Assembly: GCF_003014755.1 (NCBI RefSeq) | Contig: NZ_PYAW01000002.1 | Location: 310,001-374,000 of the forward strand | Origin: Chitinophaga niastensis | Lineage (GTDB): Bacteria; Bacteroidota; Bacteroidia; Chitinophagales; Chitinophagaceae | Length of the DNA stretch: 64,000 bases | Direction: 5' to 3' | Shown: positions 34,861 to 44,134 of the stretch, piece after piece | Layout: every line of letters begins with the position of its first letter | Numbering within the stretch: the first letter of the stretch is position 1 | Made by a program: the position numbers and the translations under genes | Notes under the pieces: model-generated | The model's input: the letters and a program-made list of their open reading frames with translations, nothing else | Told to the model about the DNA's origin: nothing | The model's database searches: none

Positions 34861-37276
34861 CAATATTCCAGATAATATTATTACGGCGCCAATGGGCGTC
34901 TTTCAAATCCCATTCACTTACATACCAGCCATTTTTATTACCGGTGAAATAAGGTACTTTCAATGGTATACCCCAATCCAGGCGGATGAGGAAGAAGGAG
35001 AAATCTAAACGCAGGCCCGCACCGGTGCCCATGGCCAGATCATGATACAACTGATTAAACTGGAACTCGGAGCCGGGCCTGGATGGATCTTTCTTGATCA
35101 TCCAGATATTACCCATATCCAGGAAGGTAGCGCCTTTGAGATTAACGCTGCCGCCAAACATCCTTAACAGATCAAAACGATATTCCACATTGCCTTCCAG
35201 CTTCATATCTCCTGTTTGATCCGGAAATGCCTGTGCGGTGGCAGAAGAATCTTTGAAAGAGCCTGGTCCCAGCGTACGTAGCCGCCATGCACGGATACTG
35301 TTAGGCCCGCCGGAAGTGAATTGCCGCACATAAGGCAGCACCTGTGAATAACTATAAGGAATACCCAAACCGGCATATACCCTGGTAGCCAGACCGCTGT
35401 GCAGGCCCACTTTCCAGAAGTGACGGTAATCGGCTTCTATCTTCACAAAATTGGAAATATTAACCTTGGTCAGCGTTTCCAGGTTCGTTTTATTCCCTGA
35501 GATGGTATTCAACAAACTATTGATGCCATTCAGCCACAGGCCGGACTCTTCCATGTTAATCCTGAAATAGCTATAGTGGCGCTGATGCAGTAAATCCTGG
35601 TTGCTGTAGATATAAGACACACTCTCACCACCTATCAACGCAGGTTCAAAGCTGCGTTTAAGGTATGGATTGGTATTTACTACCGAATCTCTGAATTCCT
35701 GGTTCAGAATAACGCCTACATAGTTAAGGGTGAAAGGCCTTACTATCCAACGTTTGTACAGGCTCTCATTCCAATCGTATCCATAGGACATATTGATGCT
35801 GGTGATATCAAATTTGTCTATACGTGAAAGGTAATTGGCACCCAGTGTTAATCGTGTTTTTACATTTGATCTGCTGGATTGCCGGATATTAAAGGGCAAT
35901 GCAAACCGTGGCCAGGTAAGACTTACCTCTCCTCCAAATTGTTTGGATTGCAGTTCCCAGCCACTGCTCTGAGGGCGAATCAACTCAATACCGGTATTGA
36001 GGGCCATTCCAAACTGGGCAGCCGTATTATTCAGATTAATATGCCGGTAGTTGAGTGTAATACCCGAACCCAGCAGATAGTCGCTACTGTTGCTCACCTC
36101 AAAACTTAGTCCCAGCTCCTGTTTACGGCGTGGCGTAAGGAACAGGTAAGCATCGAGCGCATTAGCAGTATCCTTGCGCTCTTTATATTGCAGCGTAACA
36201 AACTGCCATATACCGATATCATACAATTTGTTAACCGTGTTATTATACTGTTGCAGGGAATAAGTTTCTCCGGGTCTTAGCAGGATAGACTTAGACAGGA
36301 TCTTGGGTTTGAGCATTTCCTGGTGAAAGCGGATAGTAATATATTTCCGGGCATCCTGTTTAAGGGAGCTGTCATTAGGATTACCATTCAGCGAAAAATC
36401 AGGGTATGCATATATTTTACTGATGTGATATAATTGCCAGTTGCTGGTGGAGTCTTCCGGATTTTTGATACGCACTTCCACGTCCATGGTCAGTTTTTCC
36501 CGGCCTTTGTTTTCATTAAAGATATTAACAAATCCTTCAAAGGGGTTGAGGCTATTACGGAACAGGGCTTTGTTAAGCGTGTCCACACTGTATTCTATCG
36601 CATCGCGGGTAAATTTGTAGTAGCCGGCATCTTTGATGACGCGGGTGAGCCTTTCTCTTTCGCCAGACAGGGTAGCTGATTTAAAGGCAACACCTTTTTT
36701 AATCAGTGATAATTTTTCGTTGTTTTTTACAACATTCAGTATCGCGGTATCCGGTATATCGTAGGTGATTTTATCTATCACAAAATTTCTGCCTGTATTC
36801 ACGTTGTAGGTAACGCTTGTTTTACGGCGCTTTGTTTTAGCCGTGTAACCTACTGTAGCATAAAAGAATCCCTGGTTGCGCAGGTAGCTGGTCATGCGGT
36901 CTACAGATTCTTTTGATTTGGTAGAATCATATACCACTGCTTCCTCCAGGTTTCTTTTGGACAGGAAGATATTCCAGAACCAGTTTGATTTTTCTTCATT
37001 ATACTTCTGGTTATAGAGCCATACTTTTATGCGGGAGTTGAGCAGCTTTTTATTGGGTTGCTGCGTCATCAGTGATTTGGAAGAGAGTGAACTGCGGAGA
37101 TCCTGTTTTTCTGAGTTAAGGATTTCCCCGGTTACAGCTACCTTGCTACTGGTGTATAATGTTTGGTCCTTTTGCAGGTACCTGGTGTTGGAACAGGCGC
37201 CCAATGTTAGTACTACAGCCAATAGCAGCAAGTATTTCAGCAGTAGAGTAATAGAATTGGGAAGCAGCTGCATCAC
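34841..37276 (-). CDS. TamL-type BamA-family outer membrane lipoprotein
   Basis: An 811-residue Omp85 protein. The N terminus has a lipoprotein signal (LLAVVLTLGACSNTRYL, lipobox Cys ~28), which distinguishes the Bacteroidota TamL form from TamA. POTRA-like domains follow (VSVTYNVNTGRNFVIDKITYDI ... KPKILSKSILLRPGETYSLQQYN), and the C-terminal half is a 16-strand barrel with the Omp85 signature GGPNSIRAWRLRTLGPGSF and ends in aromatic Phe (GYPF). It should help insert proteins or support lipid transport at the outer membrane together with a TamB-like partner, not present here. Divergent from the TrmH gene. Confidence 0.88.
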   Translation of the reverse strand: MMQLLPNSITLLLKYLLLLAVVLTLGACSNTRYLQKDQTLYTSSKVAVTGEILNSEKQDLRSSLSSKSLMTQQPNKKLLNSRIKVWLYNQKYNEEKSNWFWNIFLSKRNLEEAVVYDSTKSKESVDRMTSYLRNQGFFYATVGYTAKTKRRKTSVTYNVNTGRNFVIDKITYDIPDTAILNVVKNNEKLSLIKKGVAFKSATLSGERERLTRVIKDAGYYKFTRDAIEYSVDTLNKALFRNSLNPFEGFVNIFNENKGREKLTMDVEVRIKNPEDSTSNWQLYHISKIYAYPDFSLNGNPNDSSLKQDARKYITIRFHQEMLKPKILSKSILLRPGETYSLQQYNNTVNKLYDIGIWQFVTLQYKERKDTANALDAYLFLTPRRKQELGLSFEVSNSSDYLLGSGITLNYRHINLNNTAAQFGMALNTGIELIRPQSSGWELQSKQFGGEVSLTWPRFALPFNIRQSSRSNVKTRLTLGANYLSRIDKFDITSINMSYGYDWNESLYKRWIVRPFTLNYVGVILNQEFRDSVVNTNPYLKRSFEPALIGGESVSYIYSNQDLLHQRHYSYFRINMEESGLWLNGINSLLNTISGNKTNLETLTKVNISNFVKIEADYRHFWKVGLHSGLATRVYAGLGIPYSYSQVLPYVRQFTSGGPNSIRAWRLRTLGPGSFKDSSATAQAFPDQTGDMKLEGNVEYRFDLLRMFGGSVNLKGATFLDMGNIWMIKKDPSRPGSEFQFNQLYHDLAMGTGAGLRLDFSFFLIRLDWGIPLKVPYFTGNKNGWYVSEWDLKDAHWRRNNIIWNIAIGYPF

Positions 37277-37339
37277 GGGCGAAAACGTTATTTATATTTT
37301 AAAAGCTAATTCTGAACAGACTGGATACCACGCCTCTTC

Positions 37340-37370
37340 TTGGCTGATTAAAAGAAATCGTGTAGGTTTG
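37340..37370 (+). promoter_or_regulatory. Promoter of the TrmH gene, 5 nt before the start codon
   Basis: TTGG at 37340, 19-bp spacer, TAGGTTTG at 37363-37370. The same boxes and spacing as at purL. Only 5 nt (GCCCC) separate it from the ATG at 37376. Confidence 0.55.
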
Positions 37371-37375
37371 GCCCC

Positions 37376-38116
37376 ATGTTGTCAAAGGCGCAAATTAAAT
37401 ATATTCAATCATTACAGCACAAAAAAAACAGGCAAAAATCCAGCCAGTATATAGCAGAGGGTGATAAGATTGTGCAGGAGCTGCTACAGGCGGGCATGCC
37501 CGTGAAAGCAATTTATGCTACACATGATTGGTTGGAGCAGCATACTCCATTGCCAGGTAGTTTACCGGCAGATGCGGTGGTGGAGGTAGATGCGTCTGTA
37601 CTCAAACAATTATCTTCTCTTACTACACCCAACAGGGCCATGGCTTTGCTGGATATGCCTTCAGGCGCGGATCAGTTGCCGGCTGCAGGTACAGTGGCAC
37701 TGGCGTTGGAAGCTATTCAGGACCCCGGCAATATGGGTACACTTATTCGTATAGCCGACTGGTTTGGTATTCCTCAGATCATTTGCTCCCCGGATTGCGT
37801 GGATGTTTACAATCCTAAAACTATACAAGCCACCATGGGCAGCATTGCACGGGTACGTATAGCCGAACACGATATAAAAGAGTTGTTACAGCAAACAAAG
37901 CTACCATCATATGCTGCTACCTTACATGGTAAGAATATCGCCGGCTTTCCAATGATGAAAGAGGGCATTATTCTTATTGGCAATGAAGGCAGAGGATTAA
38001 CAGAAGAAGTAATAGCGCTGGCTACCCATCGGATCACCATTCCCCGCATTGGCGGTGCTGAATCATTAAATGCCGCTGTGGCCGCCGGCATCATTTGCGG
38101 CCGCCTGCTTATTTAA
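37376..38116 (+). CDS. TrmH/SpoU family RNA 2'-O-methyltransferase
   Basis: A 246-residue SPOUT methyltransferase for rRNA or tRNA ribose. An N-terminal substrate-binding domain (KYIQSLQHKKNRQKSSQYIAEGDKIV-type, L30e-like) is followed by the SPOUT core: ALEAIQDPGNMGTLIRIADWFG (motif 1), LIGNEGRGLTEEV (motif 2) and TIPRIGGAESLNAAVAAGII (motif 3), which form the knotted SAM site. The exact RNA target is unknown. It appears to start a short rightward unit with the two envelope genes that follow. Confidence 0.92.
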   Translation: MLSKAQIKYIQSLQHKKNRQKSSQYIAEGDKIVQELLQAGMPVKAIYATHDWLEQHTPLPGSLPADAVVEVDASVLKQLSSLTTPNRAMALLDMPSGADQLPAAGTVALALEAIQDPGNMGTLIRIADWFGIPQIICSPDCVDVYNPKTIQATMGSIARVRIAEHDIKELLQQTKLPSYAATLHGKNIAGFPMMKEGIILIGNEGRGLTEEVIALATHRITIPRIGGAESLNAAVAAGIICGRLLI

Positions 38117-38122
38117 TTAATT

Positions 38123-39151
38123 ATGACTCCCCGCATCCTGCTTATTTGTTTGTTATTGTTATGTGCTGCCTGTAATACTCATGTACAGCGAAAAGTAACG
38201 CCTGCATTTTATTACTGGAAACAAACATGGACCGGCAATACTACCGAACTGCAATATGTGCAACAGCTGCCGGCAAAGCGGCTATACATCAAAATGTTTG
38301 ATGTAGACCTTGATGAGATAACAAAGGAACCTGTGCCAGTAGCCATTTTCCGGCAACGTGCGCCCTTCCCGGACAGTGTGGATATAGTGCCGGTTGTTTT
38401 TGTGATGAATGAAGTATGGGAAAAAGCGGATAGCAACCTGGCGCCGAAGATAGCCCGGCTGCTTCAACAGCTGTGCGACAGCATTCCGGCTGCCCGTATG
38501 CCGGAAATACAGTTGGATTGCGACTGGACTAAAACTACCCGCGCTAACTACTTCTCTTTTATACAACAGATCAAAAAACAACCATTTTTTCAGCATCGCC
38601 AGTTATCTGCCACCATCCGCATGTACCAGCTGAAATATCTGACCAGTAGCGGTGTTCCACCAGTTGATAAAGGGTTGCTGATGTGTTATAATATGGGGGA
38701 TCTGCATAAGCCTGGTGATCATAATTCTATTTTGGATGTGGCTACTATGACCAGCTACATAGGAAACGACCGCATAGCAGGATATCCCCTACCTTTGGAT
38801 ATTGCTTTACCACTGTTTGAATGGAGCGTGTTATTCCGAAATGGCCAGTATATAGGTATTTTAAGAAATGTGGGAGAGAAGGAGTTGCGTAATACCCTTC
38901 TTTTTACCCACAGCGGCGAACGTTTATATACGGTGCAAAAAGACACTTTAATAAGCGGTTATCCACTACAGAAAGGTAATGTGGTACGGCGCGAAACCAG
39001 TGACCATAAGGCTTTGGAAGCATCGGCACGTTTAGTGGCGCAACAGCGGCAGGCGTATGACCCGATCATTATTTTTTATCATCTTGATTCAGTAACCCTT
39101 CATAATTATCCCCTGGATGAACTACAGAAAATTTACCGTCTTTTTAATTAG
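38123..39151 (+). CDS. Lipoprotein with a DUF3142-like fold
   Basis: A 342-residue protein with a lipoprotein signal (LLICLLLLCAACNTH, lipobox Cys ~17). The segments FYYWKQTWTGN, RLYIKMFDVD, EIQLDCDWTKTTRANYFSFI, LSATIRMYQLKYL and DKGLLMCYNMGDL resemble DUF3142, a TIM-barrel-like family of unknown function. Begins 6 bp after the TrmH gene and overlaps the next gene by 35 bp, so translation of the two is probably coupled. Substrate or role unknown. Confidence 0.65.
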   Translation: MTPRILLICLLLLCAACNTHVQRKVTPAFYYWKQTWTGNTTELQYVQQLPAKRLYIKMFDVDLDEITKEPVPVAIFRQRAPFPDSVDIVPVVFVMNEVWEKADSNLAPKIARLLQQLCDSIPAARMPEIQLDCDWTKTTRANYFSFIQQIKKQPFFQHRQLSATIRMYQLKYLTSSGVPPVDKGLLMCYNMGDLHKPGDHNSILDVATMTSYIGNDRIAGYPLPLDIALPLFEWSVLFRNGQYIGILRNVGEKELRNTLLFTHSGERLYTVQKDTLISGYPLQKGNVVRRETSDHKALEASARLVAQQRQAYDPIIIFYHLDSVTLHNYPLDELQKIYRLFN

Positions 39152-41432
39152 TGTTTGTGTGTTGTTCTTTGGGAACGCCATTTACACATTTTCCTGCGGC
39201 GGCGGCGATTTTGACCCTTACGATTATTATGTGTCATTTTTCAAACCTGGTTTGAGCACGCCAGGATATGAGCCATTTTATTACACGCAGGTTGCTCCCT
39301 TTTATGAGGACCCTACTCCGTCAGAGGAAACTGCTAATGTGGCCGATTGGCAAAGGTTTACCGGAGATAAGGTAACGGCAGCGGATATACGCGAATGTAT
39401 TTACGAATACAGCCATGATCAGCTGGCAGTTATTGCAGCCGGGAGTACCATATTACCGGATAGCGTAAAACGGAATACTTTTGTACAGTTTTTATTGAAA
39501 GATAAAAACCAGGAAGTGAGCAGGTATTTATTGTTTGCCAAAAGCTGTGAACCGGCTGCAACCAATATAGATAGATGGTCTCCGCCGAATCAGACCTATT
39601 CTTTTCTCGACAGTTTACAAAGAGAGGGAGAAGCGTTGTATAATAAAACAAAGGATAAAGAAATCCGTGAACGTTATGCTTTTCAGTTAGTAAGACTGCA
39701 GCATTACAGTAAAGAATACGCGGAAGCAATCAAGTCTTTCGATAAATACTTTACTCACAAGAGTACGCCATCATTGGTGTATTATAAAGCGCTGTCGCTT
39801 AAAGCCGGTGCTATGTTGCGTTTGAAAGACAGTGTGCAGAGTGCGTATATTTTTTCGCGTGTTTTTGAAAAAGCACCATCCCTGCGTATCAGCAGCTTTA
39901 CAGGGGTGATGTGGGGCAACACAACGGAAGCAGCTATTTATCCGTTATGTAAGGATAACCACGAAAAGGCCATCGTAGCTGCTATCTACGGGTTTTCTTC
40001 TCTGGAAATAGGTCCGGGATCGTTGAATGCAGTATGTACATTGGACCCCGCCTCTCCTGCATTGAGTATATTATTATCCAGGCAGATAAATATTCTGGAA
40101 GATAAATACCTCAATCCGTATATCACTGACAGTCTGTATTACGGGAAGGTAGGACGCATATCTGACTTTCATCTGCCGGTGCAGCAGGAAGTAAAATCAT
40201 TGCAATCATGGGTGGATAGTATTATCGATAGAGGAAAGATTAAAGACGTGGACTTATGGCGTGTTTCCTCTGCTTACTTATCCTACATGCAACGAAACTA
40301 TCCGGCAGCAATAGCACAGCTGAATAAATCAGCAGGCGTAAAAGACCCGGGTATAAAAGACCAGTGGGAAATCGTAAATCTGCTGGTAAGTATCAATCAA
40401 CAAAAGACCATTGATAGTGCATTTGAATCCAGGCTGCTGGCCTCTTTCAAATGGCTCGACAGCAAACAGGGCAAACGAGGCAGGGAAGATAACTGGCAGT
40501 CGCCCGACAGTGTATTTTTCTTCAATAAAACCTATCGTAACCTGTTGTTTGCTATTCTGGCTCCACGCTACAAGCAGCAGGGGGATATGGTAAAAGAAGC
40601 ATTGATCAGGGCGCGCGCTGATGTGTTGGATATGAGCCTTTATACCGGATCAACAGCTGTTTCACTTATCAAAGATGATATGAAATCAGCGGAGCTACTT
40701 CAACTGAACAGCTTTCTGAAGAAATCTTCCAAAACCCCGTATGAGTCTTATCTGTCAAGGTTTTTCCCGAAAAAAGTAAATTTAGACAGAGTGATAGGCG
40801 AGAGTTATATGCGGGTACATGATTTTAATAATGCGTGTACCTGGTTGAAAAAAGTACCTACCGCCAGCCAGGCCGCTTCTTACCTCGTGTTCCAGGAGCA
40901 GCTGCAGGATTTTGGGCAGGATACCAGTGAAGAGGATTATAAGACAACTATTACCGAGTATCAGTTTTGCAACCGTATGGTACAATTACAGGCGAAGATG
41001 AAGATCACGCCGGTACCTGCAAAAGTATATTACGATTATGCGTCTGCCTTATTCAGTATTTCTTACTATGGCAAAACATGGTACTTTGTAAAAGACGCCC
41101 GTCCAACAACAGCCTGGTATAGTTCTTCCTGTGATAAAGACCCGTTTGAGAAACAGTATTTTGGTTGCTACGAAGCAGAAAGTTATTATCTGAAGGCCGC
41201 GCAGGCGAGCACAGACAGGGAGTTTAGGGCAAAATGCGCATTTATGGCAGCACGTTGTTCACAAAAACATATTCCAGACACTAAGAATAATGATATGTAC
41301 ATGTCTGCGTTGATCCATAACCGTTACTTTCCACTGCTGACCAATAATTTTGGACAAACACAGTTTTACCAGGAGGTATATGGCCAGTGCAGCTATCTGC
41401 GTGACTATGTGAGAAGTACCCGGAAAAAGTAA
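39117..41432 (+). CDS. Large exported protein of unknown function, translationally coupled to the DUF3142-like gene
   Basis: A 771-residue protein with an N-terminal hydrophobic segment (FTVFLISVCVLFFGNAIYTFSC), either signal peptide or lipobox-like with Cys ~27. CGGGDFDPYDYYVSFF begins the mature part. The rest is helix-rich with scattered TPR-like pairs (YAFQLVRLQHYSKEYAEAIKSF, YLSYMQRNYPAAIAQL, YYLKAAQASTDREFRAKCAFMAA). I recognise no named family. Its start lies inside the upstream gene (35-bp overlap, different frame), and its stop is directly next to the stop of the convergent LolC/E-type permease gene. Confidence 0.65.
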   Translation: MNYRKFTVFLISVCVLFFGNAIYTFSCGGGDFDPYDYYVSFFKPGLSTPGYEPFYYTQVAPFYEDPTPSEETANVADWQRFTGDKVTAADIRECIYEYSHDQLAVIAAGSTILPDSVKRNTFVQFLLKDKNQEVSRYLLFAKSCEPAATNIDRWSPPNQTYSFLDSLQREGEALYNKTKDKEIRERYAFQLVRLQHYSKEYAEAIKSFDKYFTHKSTPSLVYYKALSLKAGAMLRLKDSVQSAYIFSRVFEKAPSLRISSFTGVMWGNTTEAAIYPLCKDNHEKAIVAAIYGFSSLEIGPGSLNAVCTLDPASPALSILLSRQINILEDKYLNPYITDSLYYGKVGRISDFHLPVQQEVKSLQSWVDSIIDRGKIKDVDLWRVSSAYLSYMQRNYPAAIAQLNKSAGVKDPGIKDQWEIVNLLVSINQQKTIDSAFESRLLASFKWLDSKQGKRGREDNWQSPDSVFFFNKTYRNLLFAILAPRYKQQGDMVKEALIRARADVLDMSLYTGSTAVSLIKDDMKSAELLQLNSFLKKSSKTPYESYLSRFFPKKVNLDRVIGESYMRVHDFNNACTWLKKVPTASQAASYLVFQEQLQDFGQDTSEEDYKTTITEYQFCNRMVQLQAKMKITPVPAKVYYDYASALFSISYYGKTWYFVKDARPTTAWYSSSCDKDPFEKQYFGCYEAESYYLKAAQASTDREFRAKCAFMAARCSQKHIPDTKNNDMYMSALIHNRYFPLLTNNFGQTQFYQEVYGQCSYLRDYVRSTRKK

Positions 41433-42668
41433 TCACTTAAACTGGATAGCCTTTACCGGTGTAATCCGCCGGATGATCAAAGAAGGCACCAGCAATATGA
41501 CGGTGCAGATGGCAAACGTACCAATGTTAATCAGCAGTATCTCTACCCAGTGTATGGATACTGCTGCTACTGACATGTAATAGGATTCTTCCGGTAGCTT
41601 GAACAATCCTGTGCTTTGCTGCAGGAAAGCGAGTCCCAGCCCAAAGAAATCACCAATCAGTACACCCAGCAGGATAATGTAGCCTGCCTGATAAACAAAT
41701 ATTTTCTGAATAGCCCAGTTGCGCATACCCAGTGCTTTGGAGATGCCTATCATGTTGGTACGTTCCAGTATCAGTATCAGTATGGCTGTAATCATGTTGA
41801 TGATGGCCACTATTGTCATGATGGCAATAATAATTATTTCGTTCTGGTTCTGTAATTGCAGCCAGTCAAAGATGTTGGGATAGATATCACGGATAGTGCG
41901 TGTAAACAATTGATCCGGCAATAGGTGGTTATCGATATACCGGCTTATGGAATCCATATTATGGTAATCATTAAGGGTAATCTCGTAACCGCCTACCTGT
42001 GTGGGTTCCCAGTCGTTGAGCTTTCGTACCAGGTTGAGGTCACCGATCACGAAGGTTTTATCGTATTCTTCGATGCCGGTTTTAAATATGCCCGTTACCG
42101 TTAGCTTGCGTGCGCGGGGAGGTAATCCGCCGCCTTGTATAAAATAGATGATCGTTTTATCATTCACTTTTACCTGCAGCTCTTTGGACATATATTCGGA
42201 GATCATTATTCCCGGTGCATAGCTGGTATCGTTAAAGGAGAGCAGCTTTCCTGATTGCATGAAACGCTGCAGCTGAGGCCAGTCGTAGTTTTTATCTACT
42301 CCTTTAAAAATAATACCGTCTATTTCCTTATCAGATTTAATGATAGCAGATTTGGTAGCGTAGTTGCTGATGGTTTTGATGCCGGGTACCAGCTTAATGC
42401 TATCCAGCAGGGTGGGGCTGCTGGTAAATGGAAGCTCTTCTGTTAAGGGGCCGGCATTGGGTTGATATTGATTGATATGAATATGACCCCAGAAGCTGAA
42501 TATTTTTTCCTGTATTACTTGTTGAAAACCGTTTACCAGTGCAGTTGCCAGTATCATTACCGCTACGCTCACCGCGGTAGCGGCTACTGCTATATTGATA
42601 ATGAATTTGGAAAAAGAAGATGCTTTGTTGAAAGCAATCCGTCTGGCGATAAAAAATGATAAACGCAT
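41433..42668 (-). CDS. ABC transporter permease of the LolC/LolE-FtsX type
   Basis: A 411-residue inner-membrane protein with one N-terminal helix (~22-44), a ~230-residue periplasmic MacB-like domain (VNDKTIIYFIQGG, KLTVTGIFKTGIEEYDKTFVIGDL) and three C-terminal helices (FtsX domain, MTIVAIINMITAILILILERTNMIGISKALGMRNW). Lengths and the ERTxMIGxxKALG loop match LolC/LolE, which pull lipoproteins from the inner membrane. An ATPase of the LolD/MacB type lies far away at 59412, so the pairing is only a possibility. A TATATTTG box stands 4 nt before its ATG. Confidence 0.85.
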   Translation of the reverse strand: MRLSFFIARRIAFNKASSFSKFIINIAVAATAVSVAVMILATALVNGFQQVIQEKIFSFWGHIHINQYQPNAGPLTEELPFTSSPTLLDSIKLVPGIKTISNYATKSAIIKSDKEIDGIIFKGVDKNYDWPQLQRFMQSGKLLSFNDTSYAPGIMISEYMSKELQVKVNDKTIIYFIQGGGLPPRARKLTVTGIFKTGIEEYDKTFVIGDLNLVRKLNDWEPTQVGGYEITLNDYHNMDSISRYIDNHLLPDQLFTRTIRDIYPNIFDWLQLQNQNEIIIIAIMTIVAIINMITAILILILERTNMIGISKALGMRNWAIQKIFVYQAGYIILLGVLIGDFFGLGLAFLQQSTGLFKLPEESYYMSVAAVSIHWVEILLINIGTFAICTVILLVPSLIIRRITPVKAIQFK

Positions 42669-42672
42669 GTCG

Positions 42673-42680
42673 CAAATATA
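42673..42680 (-). promoter_or_regulatory. -7 promoter element of the LolC/E-type gene, 4 nt before the start codon
   Basis: TATATTTG on the minus strand; only CGAC separates it from the ATG at 42668. No -33 match. Confidence 0.45.
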
Positions 42681-42758
42681 GTAATTGCTTTTATCTTCGC
42701 CCTGATGGCTTTATGCTTTCAGCTTTAAATCGTAACTTGAATACATCAATCACCTCAT

Positions 42759-44051
42759 ATGCGTACAGCAGCATTATTTCTTATGGTGGCCCTCTTTTCT
42801 GGTCTGATCAGTGGCAGGGTAACAGCCCAGGTAAACTCCATCACCCCGGACCATGTTTATTACAATAATATCAAATCAGTAAAATTTAACCAGGCAGGTG
42901 ATCCGCTTAGTATGCCGATGTATACCATAGGTGGCGGGGAGAAACTGGAATTATCTTTTGATGATATGGATAATGATGTAAAAAACTATTATTATTCGTT
43001 TATCTTATGTAATGCAGACTGGACGCCGGCGCAGGTGAATCAGTTTGATTACATGCGCGGGTTTTCGGAAACAAGAATACTTGATTACCGGTTGTCGAGT
43101 GTGTCTTTACAGCGGTATACGCATTACAGTGTGCAGTTGCCGGGCACCAATAGTTACCCGGTAAAATCAGGCAACTATCTGCTTAAAGTTTACCTGGACA
43201 GCGACACCTCTCAACTGGCATTTACACGCCGCATGTTTGTGGTGGAAAATAAGGCCGGATTAGCCGGATATATCCAGCAGCCTATCACTCCTAAATTATT
43301 CCGCACTCACCAGAAGATCAATTTTGAAGTAAATACAGGATCATTAAATATCCAGAATCCTTTTGATCAGTTAAAAGTGGTGATCCTGCAAAACTATCGC
43401 TGGGATAATGCCATCACTAATCTGAAACCACAATTTATTAATGGAAATGTTATCAAATACAATGCAGAACAGGATTGTATTATGCCGGCCGGAAAAGAGT
43501 ACCGGTGGATAGATCTGCGCAGTTTCCGTTTGCAAACAGAAAGAGTACAGCGATCGGAATATAAAAGAAACAGCACGGATGTATTTGCAGTAATGGACTA
43601 TGAAAGAGCGGATAAGGTATACCAGTTTATTAAAGATGTGAATGGCAGATATTACCTCGCCACACTGGATGATTACAATCCCAATTTTGAAGGTGATTAT
43701 GCTGCTGTGCATTTTTCTTTTGCCTCGCCGGAACCATATGCAGGATATGATATGTACATATATGGAGAGCTCACCAACTACGAATGCAACGATAAAAATA
43801 AGCTCACATATAATGGTGCCAGTCGCGCTTATGAAGGCACCCTTTTCTTAAAGCAGGGATATTATAACTACATCTATGGCACGGTAGATAAAACAAAGCC
43901 CAATGCTAAATTCAGTACAGAGTTAACAGAAGGGGATTATTGGGAAACAGAGAACAACTATACCATTTTGCTGTATTACCGCGCGTTGGGAGGGAGGTCT
44001 GATGAGTTGGTATCGAGTATAACATTGAATTCTATATTGAATAGAAAATAG
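42759..44051 (+). CDS. DUF5103 protein, type IX secretion system plug
   Basis: A 430-residue exported protein with signal peptide (ALFLMVALFSGLISGRVTAQ). The mature part follows the DUF5103 pattern: HVYYNNIKSVKFNQAGDPLSMPMYTIGGGEKLELSFDD-type start, YYYSFILCNADWTPAQVNQFDYMRGF, TRRMFVVENKAG and the C-terminal YEGTLFLKQGYYNYIYGT. In Flavobacterium a DUF5103 protein is the plug that closes the SprA translocon of the type IX secretion system, so this protein is expected in the periplasm or outer membrane. No other T9SS gene is adjacent. The TAG stop precedes a perfect 36-bp palindrome. Confidence 0.85.
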   Translation: MRTAALFLMVALFSGLISGRVTAQVNSITPDHVYYNNIKSVKFNQAGDPLSMPMYTIGGGEKLELSFDDMDNDVKNYYYSFILCNADWTPAQVNQFDYMRGFSETRILDYRLSSVSLQRYTHYSVQLPGTNSYPVKSGNYLLKVYLDSDTSQLAFTRRMFVVENKAGLAGYIQQPITPKLFRTHQKINFEVNTGSLNIQNPFDQLKVVILQNYRWDNAITNLKPQFINGNVIKYNAEQDCIMPAGKEYRWIDLRSFRLQTERVQRSEYKRNSTDVFAVMDYERADKVYQFIKDVNGRYYLATLDDYNPNFEGDYAAVHFSFASPEPYAGYDMYIYGELTNYECNDKNKLTYNGASRAYEGTLFLKQGYYNYIYGTVDKTKPNAKFSTELTEGDYWETENNYTILLYYRALGGRSDELVSSITLNSILNRK

Positions 44052-44134
44052 AACTATGATTTTTGTGATTAGTATGATTATCCTGAAATCTCCGCTCATC
44101 AGGATAATCATACTAATCACAAAAATCATAGTTC
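44051..44134. repeat. Perfect 36-bp palindrome, 9-bp-period GATT family, joining two stop codons
   Basis: Arms 44051-44086 and 44099-44134 are exact complements with a 12-nt loop. GATT units recur every nine bases. The left end overlaps the last base of the DUF5103 TAG; the right end overlaps the TGA of the NDH-2 gene. Outside the right arm the sequence reads TGTCTGAAC on the minus strand, as in other family members. Confidence 0.95.
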
